DNA of 24,541 bases from Jeotgalibaca sp052266715 (GCA_052266715.1 JBQPRB010000015.1), one strand, 5' to 3'. Shown: positions 1-6,323, counted from the first letter of the stretch. Translations and numbers: made by a program. Notes: generated by a model from the letters alone, not told the origin.

Positions 1-122
1 TTCAGGGTTTCCTCGACCTCCCCTTGGAGGATTTTGTTTCGGTACTTCGTTCCCCAAACGATATGATAGTTCAGGTTGTAAACAGAAGTCCGACCATGTG
101 TGAGTTTGTTTTCTTTATTCAT
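1..122 (-). CDS. tnpA: IS200/IS605 family transposase TnpA, 5' part only (cut by window edge)
   Basis: The minus strand encodes the N-terminus MNKENKLTHGRTSVYNLNYH followed by IVWGTKYR, the opening beta strand and start motif of HUH-type Y1 single-strand transposases of the IS200/IS605 family. The catalytic HUH motif and Tyr lie beyond the window edge. The element hairpin lies just upstream (187-230). No Shine-Dalgarno precedes the ATG, and a TATAAT box (129-134) ends six bases before it. The coding part is base-for-base identical to the copy at the other window end. Family assignment is strong; intactness cannot be judged. Confidence 0.9.
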   Translation of the reverse strand, partial: MNKENKLTHGRTSVYNLNYHIVWGTKYRNKILQGEVEETL

Positions 123-128
123 ATGCCA

Positions 129-134
129 ATTATA
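129..134 (-). promoter_or_regulatory. -10 box of tnpA (left copy), near-leaderless
   Basis: TATAAT preceded by TGG (an extended -10) lies six bases upstream of the tnpA ATG. Transcription would begin at or within a base or two of the start codon, so the transcript would have almost no leader. No clear -35 is seen. Confidence 0.45.
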
Positions 135-233
135 CCACTTATTTTTTTACCATGTGTAACGATATCTATTGAAAATAAAAAAGAAAGTGGGCAGGAAACA
201 CGGCCTTGAAAGACCGTGTTTCCTGCCCACAAT

Positions 234-274
234 CAAAAAGCTGAGTTCAGCACGAACGCCGAACGCAGCTTTTT
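234..274 (-). terminator. Intrinsic terminator of the HAAS-domain gene
   Basis: AAAAAGCTG (235-243) pairs with CAGCTTTTT (266-274); the stem continues as GTTC/GAAC and GC/GC across two single mismatches around a six-base loop. On the minus strand it ends in a T-tract followed by GATT and then the IS. It overlaps the stop codon of the gene it ends. Confidence 0.8.
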
Positions 275-1281
275 CATTTTCTTTGTCTATTCCATGATTT
301 AACAAATGGAACCGCACTCTCCCAAATATTCGTTCCGACGAAAAACAAACCAAATATCCATTTGCTGCGAACGATCCAATTTGAAACCAGTTCCGCAGAT
401 GAATGCGTAATATCAGCGATTACTTGGCTAAATTCGGGGTTGAACAACGTGATATCAGTCAACATCACAATAACCACGATAACCAAAGCCACATTATATA
501 CAGCATTCACTGTGGCTAGCGGTAGGGTCCACCAACCCTTGATATATTTCCATATAGAGAACGCCAACTGGAATACCGCCATAATTAAGATAACCGGTAG
601 ATAAACCTCCAACCGTTCAAGATTAAAGAGTGGCGTGATAATCATGTTTTCGGCCTCAATATTTTGGTAAATGGCAATCAGTTGCGGCCGTAAATAAATC
701 ATCGCTACGAATAAAATGGTCAGGAACATTTCAAAGATAATGTCACCGCGGGAAATCTTTCCTTGTGCGTCAGCAGGTACTTCAGGTAAATCATCCGGTG
801 TCCATTTTTTATTTCCAAATGGCAAATCGCCTGTTTCCGTTTCCGTTCGCTCAAGGATGACAAACACCAAGGTTACCCAGAATGCCCCCTGCAGTGCCCC
901 TGAAATGACTGCAGAAATCAAGTCTCCAATAAAGCCGGCAATTTGATCGATGTAGTTACCATCTGTAGGAAACGCTATTATCCACTCCAAAATGGTTATG
1001 CCCAACAATACGAATATCACGATGGCTATGACCAATTTCAAGATTGAAATATATTTATGATAATAGCCAGGACCAATTAAATATTTTTGTTGCGGATTGT
1101 ATTCACCTGCAAGTTTCCAAGGGTTACCAAGTTTGGTCAGCACCTGATGCACGTCTTTCTCCGTGTAGTTGTCAGGTAGCATATCTTCAATGTTTGCACG
1201 CAGTTCTTTTCCGACATCGCTTCGAATATCCTCAGGTAAATACTCTGTTACCGCATGGATATAACGTTCAATCAGCAACAC
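274..1281 (-). CDS. HAAS-domain multi-pass membrane protein
   Basis: The N-terminus reads LLIERYIHAVTEYLPEDIR and continues with an ELRANIEDML segment. This is the helical HAAS signalling domain (about residues 1-60) that typically accompanies PadR regulators. After it come several hydrophobic segments (roughly residues 75-105, 125-145, 185-205, 230-250, 265-285), so this is an integral membrane protein. An ATG at 1290 directly abuts AAAGGAGG and is too close; the GTG at 1281 has a nine-base spacing and matches where relatives start, so I chose it. The gene overlaps the 3' end of the PadR gene and should be translationally coupled to it. Function is unknown; a PadR-controlled envelope sensor or stress protein is the usual inference. 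Confidence 0.8.
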   Translation of the reverse strand: MLLIERYIHAVTEYLPEDIRSDVGKELRANIEDMLPDNYTEKDVHQVLTKLGNPWKLAGEYNPQQKYLIGPGYYHKYISILKLVIAIVIFVLLGITILEWIIAFPTDGNYIDQIAGFIGDLISAVISGALQGAFWVTLVFVILERTETETGDLPFGNKKWTPDDLPEVPADAQGKISRGDIIFEMFLTILFVAMIYLRPQLIAIYQNIEAENMIITPLFNLERLEVYLPVILIMAVFQLAFSIWKYIKGWWTLPLATVNAVYNVALVIVVIVMLTDITLFNPEFSQVIADITHSSAELVSNWIVRSKWIFGLFFVGTNIWESAVPFVKSWNRQRK

Positions 1282-1624
1282 GATCCTCATCCTCCTTTAA
1301 CAAAATTTCCATTTGATTGGAAATGACTCTCCATTCTTTCTTTAATCGCTTATATACTTCTTTACCGTTTTCACTTAATGAATAGAATTTACGGGGACGG
1401 CTTTCGCTCGTATCCCATTCACTGATAAGCAGACCTTGTTTCTCCAGTCTCCTCAACAAGGGATAGAGGGTACCGGCTTCAATTGGCGCTTTTTTCTCCT
1501 CTAACTTTTGAACGAGGGAATATCCGTACTCTTTCGTATGCAATTGACTGAGAACCAAAAGAACCAACGTTCCTCTTTTGAGTTCAACACTAAGTGAACT
1601 AATCAATTCATCGATTACATCCAT
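1268..1624 (-). CDS. PadR family transcriptional regulator
   Basis: A 118-residue protein with the PadR winged-helix pattern: GTLVLLVLSQL, then YGYSLVQKLE, then EAGTLYPLLRRLEKQGLL, then SRPRKFYSLSENGKE. A C-terminal helix for dimerisation follows. The ATG at 1624 is preceded by GAGGTGA at good spacing; the open frame extends further upstream but without a ribosome binding site. It overlaps the downstream HAAS gene by 14 bases, an arrangement well known for PadR/HAAS pairs in Firmicutes. The promoter carries a short inverted repeat between -35 and -10, consistent with autorepression. Inducing signal unknown. Confidence 0.92.
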   Translation of the reverse strand: MDVIDELISSLSVELKRGTLVLLVLSQLHTKEYGYSLVQKLEEKKAPIEAGTLYPLLRRLEKQGLLISEWDTSESRPRKFYSLSENGKEVYKRLKKEWRVISNQMEILLKEDEDRVAD

Positions 1625-1642
1625 TGCTATCACCTCACCCCT

Positions 1643-1672
1643 ATTATAGTGTACGACATACATTACTTGCAA
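1643..1672 (-). promoter_or_regulatory. Promoter of the padR-HAAS operon with candidate PadR operator
   Basis: On the minus strand TTGCAA (1667-1672) and TATAAT (1643-1648) are separated by 18 bases. Within the spacer TGTA and TACA (1650-1653 and 1659-1662) form an inverted repeat with five bases between them, a plausible PadR binding site. Confidence 0.65.
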
Positions 1673-1695
1673 ATTTTTAATATTAAATAATAAAA

Positions 1696-1733
1696 GAGCT
1701 TTGAAATGCCGAAATCAGCAATATTCAAAGCTC
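1696..1733 (-). terminator. Intrinsic terminator of the heliorhodopsin operon
   Basis: GAGCTTTGAA (1696-1705) and TTCAAAGCTC (1724-1733) pair over ten bases. On the minus strand the stem is followed by TTTTATTATTT. It lies just beyond the stop of the Imm-5-like gene. Confidence 0.8.
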
Positions 1734-1757
1734 CTGTTTATCTTTCGTCATCCAGTT

Positions 1758-2282
1758 TTATCTCCATTTGAATTGGGCTGGATTGGGTTCATTTTGTACT
1801 GCAACAGCACGCAAAGCTACTTCCATCCGTCCACACTCTCGTGCAGCAACTTCCTCGATTTCTTCCCACGGTGCATCCGTCCCTACTTCACTGTAGGCTA
1901 CAGCAAGGGCGCCGTAATAAGCTAAACCGATACAATGCCGAGCGGAATGAATGGTTGCGGCGCAATGGCCAATTGCTCTGGCAGCGGCTTGCGGGACAGG
2001 GTTCCCTTCTGCTTCTCTTGCAGCGGCATGACAGGTAAGAATTGCTGGTTTGGCTTCCGGGAATTTTATTTCGCCTAATAACCATTTACGCGCGGCCTCC
2101 AAAGCGGCTTCCGGGCGTTTGTCATGCGGATAATTTTTTCCCCACAGTGGGAGAATCACGTGTTCCGCATACCCAATTGCCCAAAAAGCTAATGTCGCCT
2201 TACTTTGCGTTTCTATCACCGCTTTAAGTGTCTGGATATAGGGCGCATCCAGGTTCTTCAATACCTTCCTTATTTTCGACAT
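1758..2282 (-). CDS. Putative immunity protein, Imm-5-like
   Basis: A 174-residue, alanine-rich, all-helical soluble protein. It resembles proteins annotated as putative (Imm-5-like) immunity proteins: an N-terminal segment with WAIGYAEHVILPLW, a central AARKWLLGE, then ARAIGHCAATIHSARHCIG and YYGALAVAYSEVG. The ATG is preceded by GGAGTGA. It is the last gene of the apparent heliorhodopsin operon, 31 bases after that gene, and is followed by a terminator. No toxin gene is nearby, so the immunity label is only by family and the real function is open. Family recall is moderate. Confidence 0.65.
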   Translation of the reverse strand: MSKIRKVLKNLDAPYIQTLKAVIETQSKATLAFWAIGYAEHVILPLWGKNYPHDKRPEAALEAARKWLLGEIKFPEAKPAILTCHAAAREAEGNPVPQAAARAIGHCAATIHSARHCIGLAYYGALAVAYSEVGTDAPWEEIEEVAARECGRMEVALRAVAVQNEPNPAQFKWR

Positions 2283-2313
2283 GCTTGCTCACTCCATATG
2301 CTCATTTAAAGAC

Positions 2314-3105
2314 TCAAGGTTGCATCGCACCGAAAAGAACAAGCCAAGCCAGGATTGATTTCGCAACGAGGCTGAGCACAATATAGACGCGCTCACCATA
2401 GAGATAATTCGCCCATTTTCCGACTTTCAGATATTGCAGGATCATATTAATAGGGAAGGTGTTGAATGCAACAAAATAAGTGCCAACAATTGCCCATACG
2501 AACCAAGGAACATCTTCGAAATTACCTGTCCCGAACATGTACAAAAGGATGGCAATCCAGGGTGCAATTCCCGCCACAGAACCCCAAATAAATGGACCCC
2601 AATTGACATTTTCTCTCGGTTGGCCTGCATTTAATTGCTCCATCACCAGGCCGAAAAGATTCATCGCGGCATTGACTATAAAGATCAAGATGAGTGAAGC
2701 AATATCATAGATACCAAACAAGGTAGCAATGAGTACGATCATAATGGAAGAGCTAAGGGCATACTCGAACCAGCGGAACTTGTTGATGCCCTTTTCCAAA
2801 TCGGCATTATAGATGGCATTTAATTTATTGGGAATCGCAATTAGAGCATGGGCAAAAGCGGAGATAAGAAGGAATGAGGACACAAGAATCCCAAACGGTA
2901 ACTCAAACAGGACCCGTGAGGTTGTCTCTAGTGACTGCGTTTCGGGATTGAATGATAGATAAAATTGGATGATTTCTGGGCTAAACTCGGAAATTTTTTG
3001 AATGACGGTGGTTGCCAAGAAAAGCATGGCAATACCTTGTACCAAATGTAGACCACCCATAATGAGATTGAAGCGGCGTAATTTTTGTGTGGTTATTTCT
3101 TTCAT
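2314..3105 (-). CDS. Heliorhodopsin (type-3 microbial rhodopsin)
   Basis: A 263-residue seven-helix membrane protein. Diagnostic segments are RRFNLIMGGLHLVQG (helix A, His20), ISAFAHALIAIPNK (helix B, His86), GINKFRWFEYALSSS (helix C, Glu114, the expected Schiff-base counterion), NAAMNLFGLVME, WGPFIWGSVAGIAPW, FNTFPINMILQY, and LYGERVYIVLSLVAKSILAW with Lys249 as the retinal-binding lysine. Heliorhodopsins sit inverted relative to type-1 rhodopsins (N-terminus inside), do not pump ions and are thought to be light sensors in monoderm bacteria. The ATG at 3105 has AAAGGGTG upstream; the frame runs on another 42 codons but that part is not rhodopsin-like. It lies 68 bases after a small membrane protein gene and 31 before the Imm-5-like gene. 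No retinal synthesis gene is in the window. Confidence 0.95.
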   Translation of the reverse strand: MKEITTQKLRRFNLIMGGLHLVQGIAMLFLATTVIQKISEFSPEIIQFYLSFNPETQSLETTSRVLFELPFGILVSSFLLISAFAHALIAIPNKLNAIYNADLEKGINKFRWFEYALSSSIMIVLIATLFGIYDIASLILIFIVNAAMNLFGLVMEQLNAGQPRENVNWGPFIWGSVAGIAPWIAILLYMFGTGNFEDVPWFVWAIVGTYFVAFNTFPINMILQYLKVGKWANYLYGERVYIVLSLVAKSILAWLVLFGAMQP

Positions 3106-3173
3106 GATTAGCACCCTTTCTACTTTACGACCAAAAAAAATAGAAATTGAATGAGCATTTATATAAATATTTT

Positions 3174-3617
3174 TTACATGTAAAACCACGCTAGAGCAAC
3201 AGCGATAGCGACCGCATAATAATGGAACCATTCCTTTTTCTTTCTTATGAGAAAATACAAGACACTCCCCACAACTAGAACCGATAGCACGCCCCCCATC
3301 AAGGGTCTTTGATAATATTGGACATTAACGGCAGCCATAAAGGTCGTTAGCGCACCAGCTAATATAACTGCTTTCCCCCACTCCCTTAAACGTGTTTGGT
3401 AGACAAGGAAGGCGAGTACTAGCCAAAATACCCCGTATCCTACCCGAGCCCATGAAACAAAATTATATGTATTTTCTGGATCCATAAAACGTTCCAATAC
3501 CCTGAATAAGAAGAAATATCCTGCGAATGCCAATGCCGCGGTAATCAGACTGCCTACTGTTACCATTATCCCTTTCGATAAATTATCACGAAAACGATTC
3601 ATCGTAATCACACTCAT
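3174..3617 (-). CDS. Small membrane protein of unknown function, upstream of heliorhodopsin
   Basis: About 147 residues with roughly five hydrophobic helices (near residues 17-40, 56-75, 82-98, 106-123, 130-147) and basic connecting loops such as QTRLREWGK and IRKKKEW. It ends on the last helix with no C-terminal tail. I do not recognise a family. The start is uncertain: ATG 3617 lacks a Shine-Dalgarno, and ATG 3602 (MNRFRDNLSKG) has only a weak GAGTG upstream. It sits 34 bases after the next upstream gene and 68 before heliorhodopsin on the same strand without a clear terminator, so co-transcription is likely. Confidence 0.7.
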   Translation of the reverse strand: MSVITMNRFRDNLSKGIMVTVGSLITAALAFAGYFFLFRVLERFMDPENTYNFVSWARVGYGVFWLVLAFLVYQTRLREWGKAVILAGALTTFMAAVNVQYYQRPLMGGVLSVLVVGSVLYFLIRKKKEWFHYYAVAIAVALAWFYM

Positions 3618-3651
3618 TTCTGTTTGCTTTTTGCTTAACTATCCCATCATT

Positions 3652-4029
3652 TCATGACTGTCTTCTCTTTTGCCAATTGAGAAAAAACAAGCGCGCAACG
3701 ACTAATGCGAAACCTGTGATGGGCAGACTTCTAATCAACACCATAAGCCATGTTTCGCCGACTTCCTTGGTATTCACCAGTAATAGAATGATAAAAGCTA
3801 GACCAACTACGGAAAAGGCGATGGCACCAAAGAGATCATTGCGCCATGCCACAATAAGAAGCAACGAAATAATGATAGAAGGAATGTTATGTATCAGAAA
3901 ACCTAGCAACATTTCACCCAAACCCTGACCTGCTTCAAATACATCCAAAGAAAAAAGGCTTAGAAACGCGATAAACAAGATTGCTAAAACCCTCGGAGCC
4001 CAATACAATATTTTTCCATTTTCTTTCAT
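3652..4029 (-). CDS. Conserved four-helix membrane protein (DUF7670-like)
   Basis: A 125-residue protein starting MKENGKILYWAPRVLAILF, followed by LSLFSLDVFEAGQGLGEMLLGFLIHNIPSII. This pattern is shared by small conserved membrane proteins that I recall as DUF7670, though the family name is from memory. Four hydrophobic helices fill most of the length and a basic tail (NWQKRRQS) ends it. ATGs at 4044 and 4038 lie ahead, but the GGAG sequence is nine bases before ATG 4029, so I chose that start. It is the first gene of the apparent operon leading to heliorhodopsin. Function unknown. Confidence 0.72.
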   Translation of the reverse strand: MKENGKILYWAPRVLAILFIAFLSLFSLDVFEAGQGLGEMLLGFLIHNIPSIIISLLLIVAWRNDLFGAIAFSVVGLAFIILLLVNTKEVGETWLMVLIRSLPITGFALVVARLFFLNWQKRRQS

Positions 4030-4088
4030 TTCTGCCATCTCCATTTCACAGTTATGCCAGACATGAGAACGTTCACTTGCTCACTATC

Positions 4089-4117
4089 ATTTTACACTTT
4101 ATTTCCATACAACACAA
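4089..4117 (-). promoter_or_regulatory. Candidate promoter of the heliorhodopsin operon
   Basis: On the minus strand TTGTGT (4112-4117) and TAAAAT (4089-4094) are 17 bases apart, about 60 bases before the first gene. The -35 overlaps the T-tract of the preceding hairpin (4121-4139). The -35 match is weak, so this is tentative. Confidence 0.35.
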
Positions 4118-4120
4118 AAA

Positions 4121-4139
4121 GGACAGGCAATGCCGGTCC
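4121..4139 (-). terminator. Terminator-like hairpin between the lmo0937-type gene and the heliorhodopsin operon
   Basis: GGACAGGC (4121-4128) pairs with GCCGGTCC (4132-4139) with one mismatch around a three-base loop. On the minus strand it is followed by TTTTTGTG. It may catch read-through from the upstream terminator at 4224-4258. Confidence 0.6.
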
Positions 4140-4223
4140 CAAAAACTTATAATTAAAATGATTCTGAGGAGTAGATGCATATTACGCCGTATGTTGGAAG
4201 TCTCCTGTCGAAAAATGATAAAA

Positions 4224-4258
4224 AAGGATTTTGAAGCAACCCTCGCCCCAAAATCCTT
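4224..4258 (-). terminator. Intrinsic terminator of the lmo0937-type gene
   Basis: AAGGATTTTG (4224-4233) and CAAAATCCTT (4249-4258) pair over ten bases, followed on the minus strand by a T-tract (TTTTTTATC). It begins about ten bases after the stop codon. Confidence 0.85.
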
Positions 4259-4269
4259 CGTTAAGCACT

Positions 4270-4425
4270 TTACAATTTTCTTTTCCCGGTTATTAATTGG
4301 TAAACGAAGATGATTCCGGCAATGACCAACAGGAAGTGAATCAAAGCCCCACCAATTTCCAATACTAACCCGATTAACCATAGTGCAACCAACACCACAA
4401 TAATGGTCCATAATAGATTTGCCAT
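4270..4425 (-). CDS. lmo0937 family mini membrane protein
   Basis: A 51-residue protein, MANLLWTIIVVLVALWLIGL followed by VLEIGGALIHFLLVIAGIIF and a short basic tail (TGKRKL). Two helices joined by a GG-containing turn with the LIH.LLVIA pattern are characteristic of the lmo0937-type proteins of Listeria and relatives, often stress-induced. GAGGTG lies eight bases upstream; a second ATG immediately ahead (4428) would add one Met. A longer overlapping frame here (4073-4507) has no ribosome binding site and is not real. Flanked by its own terminator. Confidence 0.85.
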   Translation of the reverse strand: MANLLWTIIVVLVALWLIGLVLEIGGALIHFLLVIAGIIFVYQLITGKRKL

Positions 4426-4521
4426 CATTTCCACACCTCTCTGGTAAGATACCTATTTGTATCCCTTTTCTTTTATTATAGAGATTTTTGTAAATGAGGC
4501 CAAACAATACGCTTATCCTAA

Positions 4522-4818
4522 TTAACCATGATTACCAGAACTTCTTTTACGAAATAGCGATAAGCCACCAAATCCACTAATGATTGCCATGTAAAATCCT
4601 ACGTCATACCACCAGCCAGTATTGATAGTTTCATAAACGCGAATATTTTCGTCAAACCATCCAAAAACAAGAGTGAACGGTGCAATCCAGCCATGCCAGA
4701 TTCCCCAAAAAAATCCTGCCGGATCTTCAGGTGTGTAAGTGCCATCGCCCGGTATACAACCCGTCAACAAATAAATGTTTATCATCAAGAAAAACAATAG
4801 GAACAGTTTCTTTTTCAT
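4522..4818 (-). CDS. Small conserved lipoprotein with tryptophan-rich core
   Basis: 98 residues beginning MKKKLFLLFFLMINIYLLTGC, a lipoprotein signal peptide with lipobox LLTGC (lipidated Cys near residue 21). The mature part has the conserved stretch TPEDPAGFFWGIWHGWIAPF and then INTGWWYDVGFYMAIISGFG, which looks like one or two membrane-associated helices, ending in a basic RKRSSG tail. GGAGG stands nine bases before the ATG. Similar short proteins are widespread and uncharacterised. It follows the upstream hypothetical gene by 19 bases, so the two are probably one operon. Confidence 0.8.
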   Translation of the reverse strand: MKKKLFLLFFLMINIYLLTGCIPGDGTYTPEDPAGFFWGIWHGWIAPFTLVFGWFDENIRVYETINTGWWYDVGFYMAIISGFGGLSLFRKRSSGNHG

Positions 4819-4837
4819 AATGAATTTCCTCCGTGTA

Positions 4838-5209
4838 TCAACGACTAATGATACTGCAGCAATGAATACGAGCGGCTTTTTTGATGCCTTCTTCTGTATC
4901 TCTTTCAAATACAATTCTTTCCTCTGGTGTTAGATCGTTGATTGATAGGAAACTCAAATTAGATAATTTATAGGTTTCCTTCACGTCACTGTCGTTTCCG
5001 AACGCGGTTGCCTCAATATTATTTAACACTTTATTCGGATTATTCGCGCCAAGAATCTCCAGGTTACGTTTGTCTTCCTCAGTAAAACGAACTGCCAAAT
5101 TCAGTGTTGTTGTTTTATAGACCGGGCCACCGTTGAACGTGACGCGCGTTAGATATTCGTTCGTGACATCGTTACAAAGGATATATTCTTTTTCTTTTAT
5201 TTGCTCCAT
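4838..5209 (-). CDS. Hypothetical soluble protein
   Basis: A 123-residue protein starting MEQIKEKEYILCNDVTNEYL, with no signal peptide or membrane helix. The first half looks beta-rich (LTRVTFNGGPVYKTTTLNLAVRF); the second half has helical segments (NDLTPEERIVFERDTEEGIK). I do not recognise a family. The start follows GGAGGG at slightly long spacing. A TATAAT box lies on the minus strand at 5245-5250 without a good -35. Downstream is the small lipoprotein gene. Confidence 0.7.
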   Translation of the reverse strand: MEQIKEKEYILCNDVTNEYLTRVTFNGGPVYKTTTLNLAVRFTEEDKRNLEILGANNPNKVLNNIEATAFGNDSDVKETYKLSNLSFLSINDLTPEERIVFERDTEEGIKKAARIHCCSIISR

Positions 5210-5283
5210 GTGATATGTTTCCCTCCAAGGTTCTTCTCTCATTTATTATAAACCATTACGGCCATAGTAGTTACTTTTTGTTG

Positions 5284-5766
5284 TTAACCTTTATAGGCTT
5301 TTTCAAGTTCGCTGATATTCATCTTATCCATACTAAGCATCGCAGCACTAACACGATCGGCTTTAGCAGCGTCTGGATCACGCATCATGATGTCCAAAAT
5401 TTCCGGGGTAATCTGCCACGATAGGCCAAACTTATCTTTAAGCCATCCACAAGAAATCAACTCTCCATCTTTGATTAGCGAATCCCAAAGATAATCGATT
5501 TCTTCTTGAGTTTTGCAGTTTACCTGTATGGAGATTGCTTCAGTAAAAGTAAACATTGGACCACCATTTAGTGCGGTGAAATTTTGGCCATTCAATTCAA
5601 AATCTATTGTTGATAAATCTCCGACTTTCTTTCCTGCTGCTTTTGCCACTGACTCTGTGAGATACGATTCGTTAAGTATTTTTGCGTTTTCAAACAACGA
5701 TACATACAAATCCACCGCTTCTTTTGCTTGATCATCAAACCAAAGAAAAGTAACAATTTTTCTCAT
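5284..5766 (-). CDS. VOC superfamily protein, PhnB/3-demethylubiquinone methyltransferase-like
   Basis: 160 residues with the hallmark opening MRKIVTFLWFDDQAKEAVDLY then VSLFENAKI. Further PhnB-type segments are FELNGQNFTALNGGPMFTFTEAISIQVNC, EEIDYLWDSLIKDGE and CGWLKDKFGLSWQITPEIL. The C-terminal part (ILDIMMRDPDAAKADRVSAAML) is also typical. The fold is a paired beta-alpha-beta-beta-beta VOC domain; despite the usual annotation it is not a methyltransferase and its substrate is unknown. AAAGGA precedes the ATG. It stands alone, 74 bases upstream of the hypothetical gene. Confidence 0.9.
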   Translation of the reverse strand: MRKIVTFLWFDDQAKEAVDLYVSLFENAKILNESYLTESVAKAAGKKVGDLSTIDFELNGQNFTALNGGPMFTFTEAISIQVNCKTQEEIDYLWDSLIKDGELISCGWLKDKFGLSWQITPEILDIMMRDPDAAKADRVSAAMLSMDKMNISELEKAYKG

Positions 5767-5958
5767 AAGAATGTTCCTTTCTGATATTCAACACGAGGAT
5801 TCCCCTATAAATCCTTTGTATTATGATTGCCATGACATGGTGTCTCATTTTAGCTAAAGACCTGTTTGCACCCCAACTCTACCACCAAAATACCACTTAT
5901 AACAAACTTATTGATCATGATTTAAAGGATAGTTTTGGATAAATTTCCAAAAAATAAA
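5767..5958. other. Gene-free interval upstream of the VOC gene
   Basis: AT-rich, many stop codons in all frames, no convincing gene. It presumably holds the VOC gene promoter, but I cannot assign clear -35 and -10 boxes. Nothing else is recognised. Confidence 0.5.
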
Positions 5959-6003
5959 TCCGTGATTATGAACTTGTTTTGAATACAAGTTCATAATCAC
6001 GGA
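5959..6003. terminator. 18-bp perfect inverted repeat, probable bidirectional terminator
   Basis: The arms at 5959-5976 and 5986-6003 are perfectly complementary over 18 bases around a nine-base loop. On the minus strand the stem is followed by TTTATTTTTT, which would end transcription coming from the tnpB remnant and rlmD. On the plus strand the following T-run is delayed. The arms are unusually long and AT-containing for a simple terminator, so a small repeat element is possible. Confidence 0.65.
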
Positions 6004-6094
6004 AAAATACTTTTTTACTCTACTTATTGAATCATGACATTCATATAAGTATTGTGTATTTAATTAACTTTAACTTTCTAACTGTGTCCGCTCT

Positions 6095-6250
6095 ACTCCC
6101 ATAACCTGTATTGAACTACCCCCACCTACGCTATCGCTTAGAGGTGGGGGATTCCTACGAACACCGGGGTATCCCCCGGTTATCTTAATAGGCTATCCCC
6201 GCAGCTTCCTGCGGTTAGAAGCCTCATGGCTTCGTTTTTAAGATTGATGC
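6095..6250 (-). ncRNA. Possible TnpB omega RNA (reRNA) scaffold with adjacent guide
   Basis: In IS605-type elements the guide RNA spans the 3' end of tnpB and the right end, and its guide is the flanking DNA just past the element. Here the two right-end hairpins are intact and the first flanking bases (6110 downward on the minus strand, TACAGGTTATGGGAG) would be the guide. Boundaries are inferred; whether it is still transcribed is unknown. Confidence 0.35.
6119..6150 (-). repeat. Right-end hairpin of the tnpB element
   Basis: CCCCCACCT (6119-6127) pairs with AGGTGGGGG (6142-6150); a smaller GC pair closes the tip. On the minus strand it is followed by TAGTTCAA, where the element should end. 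In TnpB systems this hairpin also forms the 3' part of the guide RNA scaffold. Confidence 0.7.
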
Positions 6251-6323
6251 TTGCGTTCAGATCTCGATCATGGTGGGCATTGCATTGCGGACAATCCCAC
6301 TCGCGCACCCGGAGATTCTTCAT
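6180..6323 (-). pseudogene. tnpB: TnpB C-terminal fragment (47 codons)
   Basis: The minus-strand frame reads MKNLRVREWDCPQCNAHHDR, then DLNASINLKNEAMRLL and ends at TAA. The WDCPQC half of the zinc ribbon and the HDRDLNASIN motif carrying the third RuvC aspartate are unmistakable for TnpB/OrfB of IS605-type elements. The first Cys pair partner, the earlier RuvC motifs and the whole N-terminal part are missing. The fragment is in frame with, and starts two codons after, the stop of the rlmD gene, so the upstream part was lost by a deletion ending at that stop. The fragment itself cannot act as a nuclease. Confidence 0.85.

Larger units (their letters stand above)
1..231 (-). mobile_element. 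IS200-type insertion sequence, left end plus start of tnpA (partial)
   Basis: On the minus strand the element begins with a hairpin whose 17-bp arms (187-203 and 214-230) pair perfectly, followed by a T-rich stretch and then tnpA. A subterminal hairpin at the left end is what TnpA of this family recognises, and in IS200 it also blocks incoming transcription. Just upstream lies TTTTTGATT, shared with the other copy; it probably contains the target tetra- or pentanucleotide. There is no target duplication or terminal inverted repeat, as expected for the family. Confidence 0.8.

Noticed and set aside
1758..2282. Toxin-immunity locus
   Set aside because: Only the immunity-like protein is present; no toxin, secretion signal or repeat cassette lies near it.
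4073..4507. Minus-strand open frame of 144 codons
   Set aside because: It spans the lmo0937-type gene in another frame and its terminator, has no start signal and no protein-like composition.
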